The position numbers and the translations under genes were made by a program. This document shows, piece by piece, positions 4,499-6,139 of a stretch of 6,139 nucleotides of DNA (positions are counted from its first letter, which is position 1; each line of letters begins with the position of its first letter). The DNA is from JBAYVY01 sp041674345. Its GTDB lineage: Bacteria > Planctomycetota > Phycisphaerae > Phycisphaerales > Zrk34. The notes beneath the pieces are model-generated. The model worked only from the letters and a program-made list of their open reading frames with translations. It did no database searches and had not been told where the DNA came from. The DNA lies in assembly GCA_041674345.1 (NCBI GenBank), contig JBAYVY010000231.1, forward strand, positions 1 through 6,139. The letters are read 5' to 3'.

Positions 4499-6139
4499 TC
4501 AGCCCCCGTTCCCCGCCCCCGGAAGATTGGGGCCGGGAAGTTCATTTCCACGGAGGTTCGTCGCCGGGTGGGCTTTGCGATATTCCATCATGCCGGACGG
4601 TTCGGGGAAACGCTCTTCGGGGGTCAGCCCGCCGGGCTGGTTGGCCGCCTCGGCCAGCAGCGCCGCGCGGATGCGGTCCCACGTCGCTTGTTTCAGTTCC
4701 GTCGGCGCGTTCAGCCAGATGCGCTCTTTCAGACCGAACGGCATCTGGCCCGACGGCGCGGTCATCGCCTGTGCGAACATATCCACCTTCATCTGATCGA
4801 ACGGCGGCAGCCCCATGCGGTTGCGATCCGTGCCGAAGGTCTTGTAGTTCTGCTGGCTCTGGTAATACTCATGCACCTGTTGAGCCAGTTGGAGGCACGA
4901 CGCGGCGATGCGCGGGCGGTCATCGGCGAAGCCCGCCACGATCGCCTGTCGCAACTGTCCGATGATGATCGTGCGGGCGTCATCCAGCGATGTGATGTTT
5001 TCCTTGACCCGGCTTAAAACGAACTGCTCCAGGGGTTGCGAATACTTCTCCATCCGGTCGCTCTGTTTCAGTCCGAACAACCTGCCGAGCTTCGCATACA
5101 ACCGCTGCGCCTCGGCCTTGTAGCCATAGAAATAGGCCTGATTGATGCACCAGATCAAAAAGTTTTCGTGACCGGCTTCAAAGCTCTGCGGTGCCGCCGA
5201 CTCCGCGTAAATCCCGCCGATCCGTTCGCCGGCACCGTACAACGCCTGTTCATATGCCTCGAAAAATCGCGGGTCCGGCAGCGTGTCGTAATATCCGATC
5301 ACCGGGTCAAAACTGACGTCGCCGGTGTGGACCAGCGCCTGCAACGAATGCAACACCTGCCGATCGGTGTTGAGGATTTCAAAGTAGTCGTTATCAACCT
5401 TGTTCAGTTTGACCTGCCCGACTTTCACGCCCATCGCCGCCCAGTAAAGCCCGTGACTCGCCGGGTGACGCCAGTCCAGCGGCAACGCGAACGGATGCTC
5501 CCCTTCGCCCGCCGCCCCCGGCTCATCGCCCGATTGACGCAGCCAGTCGCCCAGCATCAGTCGATACATGTACGACCCGCTCATGTGGTAATGCTCGCGC
5601 AGCACCTTCGCCCGAAGGAACGGCAGCACCACCTCGTCCCGCAATTTCGCCATTCCGGGGGCGGGGGTCGCCGAGTCGCCGTCATTCAGCCACGCGACCA
5701 ATGCCTCATCCGCCTTTTCCTCGCCCGGCGCCGACAGCACCTTGTAACCCAGCCTCATCGCGTCCAACCGCAATCGTGACCGGCCCAGACGTTGCATCAG
5801 CTTGTCGTCCAACTCAAACCCCGCCGCCCGCAACGCATCCAGCAGCGGCGCGGCCCGCGGGTGATCGGCCACCAACCGCGCGACAGCCGGCTGGCGAAGC
5901 AACGCCAATCGCCGCTCGTTTTCATCCGCCATTTGCCGCAAACCCGCCGCGATCGCCTGATCCGCTTCCGTCAATTCGCCCGCCCCCTCCCGCGCACGCC
6001 TGCTGAAGTTCGCCGGCTCGCTCAAACTCAACGCCGACATCATCGACTTCAAATCCGCGCGCTCGTTCATCCACTTCCGCAACTGGTCCTGCGTCCGGCT
6101 CGTCAACTCATCCACCGCGAAATACCGCTGATCCATCTC
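4499..6139 (-). CDS. Large uncharacterised protein, probably truncated at its N-terminus by the window edge
   Basis: I do not recognise this family. The frame ends at TGA (4501-4499) and is open to the right edge; the first visible ATG (6136) is only one codon from the edge, so the true start may lie outside. Counting from that ATG, 545 residues are visible. The first 200 residues are charged and helix-rich, with many Leu, Arg, Glu and Ala. A conserved-looking core begins at about 214 (HPFALPLDWRHP) and includes an aromatic block around H323 (AGHENFLIWCINQAYFYGY, then EAQRLY), which reads like a helical-repeat (TPR-like) segment. Another block, MGLPPFDQMKVDMF, sits at about 441-453. The tail is rich in Pro, Gly and Asn. 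No membrane helix or catalytic motif stands out in the visible part. It converges on the beta-helix gene across a palindromic spacer. The reading frame itself is convincing from length and composition. Confidence 0.8.
   Translation of the reverse strand, partial: EMDQRYFAVDELTSRTQDQLRKWMNERADLKSMMSALSLSEPANFSRRAREGAGELTEADQAIAAGLRQMADENERRLALLRQPAVARLVADHPRAAPLLDALRAAGFELDDKLMQRLGRSRLRLDAMRLGYKVLSAPGEEKADEALVAWLNDGDSATPAPGMAKLRDEVVLPFLRAKVLREHYHMSGSYMYRLMLGDWLRQSGDEPGAAGEGEHPFALPLDWRHPASHGLYWAAMGVKVGQVKLNKVDNDYFEILNTDRQVLHSLQALVHTGDVSFDPVIGYYDTLPDPRFFEAYEQALYGAGERIGGIYAESAAPQSFEAGHENFLIWCINQAYFYGYKAEAQRLYAKLGRLFGLKQSDRMEKYSQPLEQFVLSRVKENITSLDDARTIIIGQLRQAIVAGFADDRPRIAASCLQLAQQVHEYYQSQQNYKTFGTDRNRMGLPPFDQMKVDMFAQAMTAPSGQMPFGLKERIWLNAPTELKQATWDRIRAALLAEAANQPGGLTPEERFPEPSGMMEYRKAHPATNLRGNELPGPNLPGAGNGG

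Noticed and set aside
5036..5779. 247-codon plus-strand frame opposite the right-end gene
   Set aside because: Its composition (Arg, Val, Gln, His) is that of a mirror frame and no ribosome binding site or family motif supports it.

Overview
The window (GC-rich, roughly 60% by eye) looks like chromosomal DNA from a free-living bacterium. A planctomycete or another member of the PVC group is my best guess. The grounds are the gene content, the large uncharacterised protein at the right end, and palindromic intergenic repeats built on GAGGCGCAGAG-type words. This is a judgement from style, not a phylogenetic result. There are no tRNA, rRNA or CRISPR features and no transposase. Five protein genes are supported, two of them cut by the window edges.

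Left end (1-509): the first 84 codons of a Crp/Fnr-family regulator run leftward off the window. It is divergent from hcp, and the shared 256-bp spacer holds a perfect Fnr-type operator (TTGAT-N4-ATCAA, 439-452) and a long diverged inverted repeat. Next (510-1826) is hcp, the hybrid-cluster protein (hydroxylamine / nitric oxide reductase). It is a short form of 438 residues with all seven hybrid-cluster ligands in place. Regulator, operator and Hcp together read as a nitrosative-stress module of the HcpR/Dnr/Fnr kind.

Middle (1945-4378): an orphan DppC/OppC-type ABC permease subunit has no partner permease, ATPase or binding protein beside it. It is followed by a 462-residue right-handed beta-helix protein of the pectate-lyase / GH28-like superfamily. 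That protein carries an inserted segment that reads like a small beta module from phage tail or carbohydrate-binding proteins. The pair could belong to oligosaccharide uptake and processing, but a large palindrome separates them and the link is only suggestive.

Right end (4499-6139, minus strand): a protein of at least 545 residues that I do not recognise converges on the beta-helix gene.

The most striking structural feature is that every one of the four intergenic spaces contains a long inverted repeat. They are at 276-414, 1830-1926, 2857-2955 and 4391-4498. Two of them share the 11-mer GAGGCGCAGAG, so the window probably samples one or more families of dispersed palindromic elements. I found no clear evidence of an entirely new multi-gene system. 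The best leads are the short Hcp with its unusual cysteine spacing and its operator/regulator arrangement, the inserted domain in the beta-helix protein, and the palindrome families.
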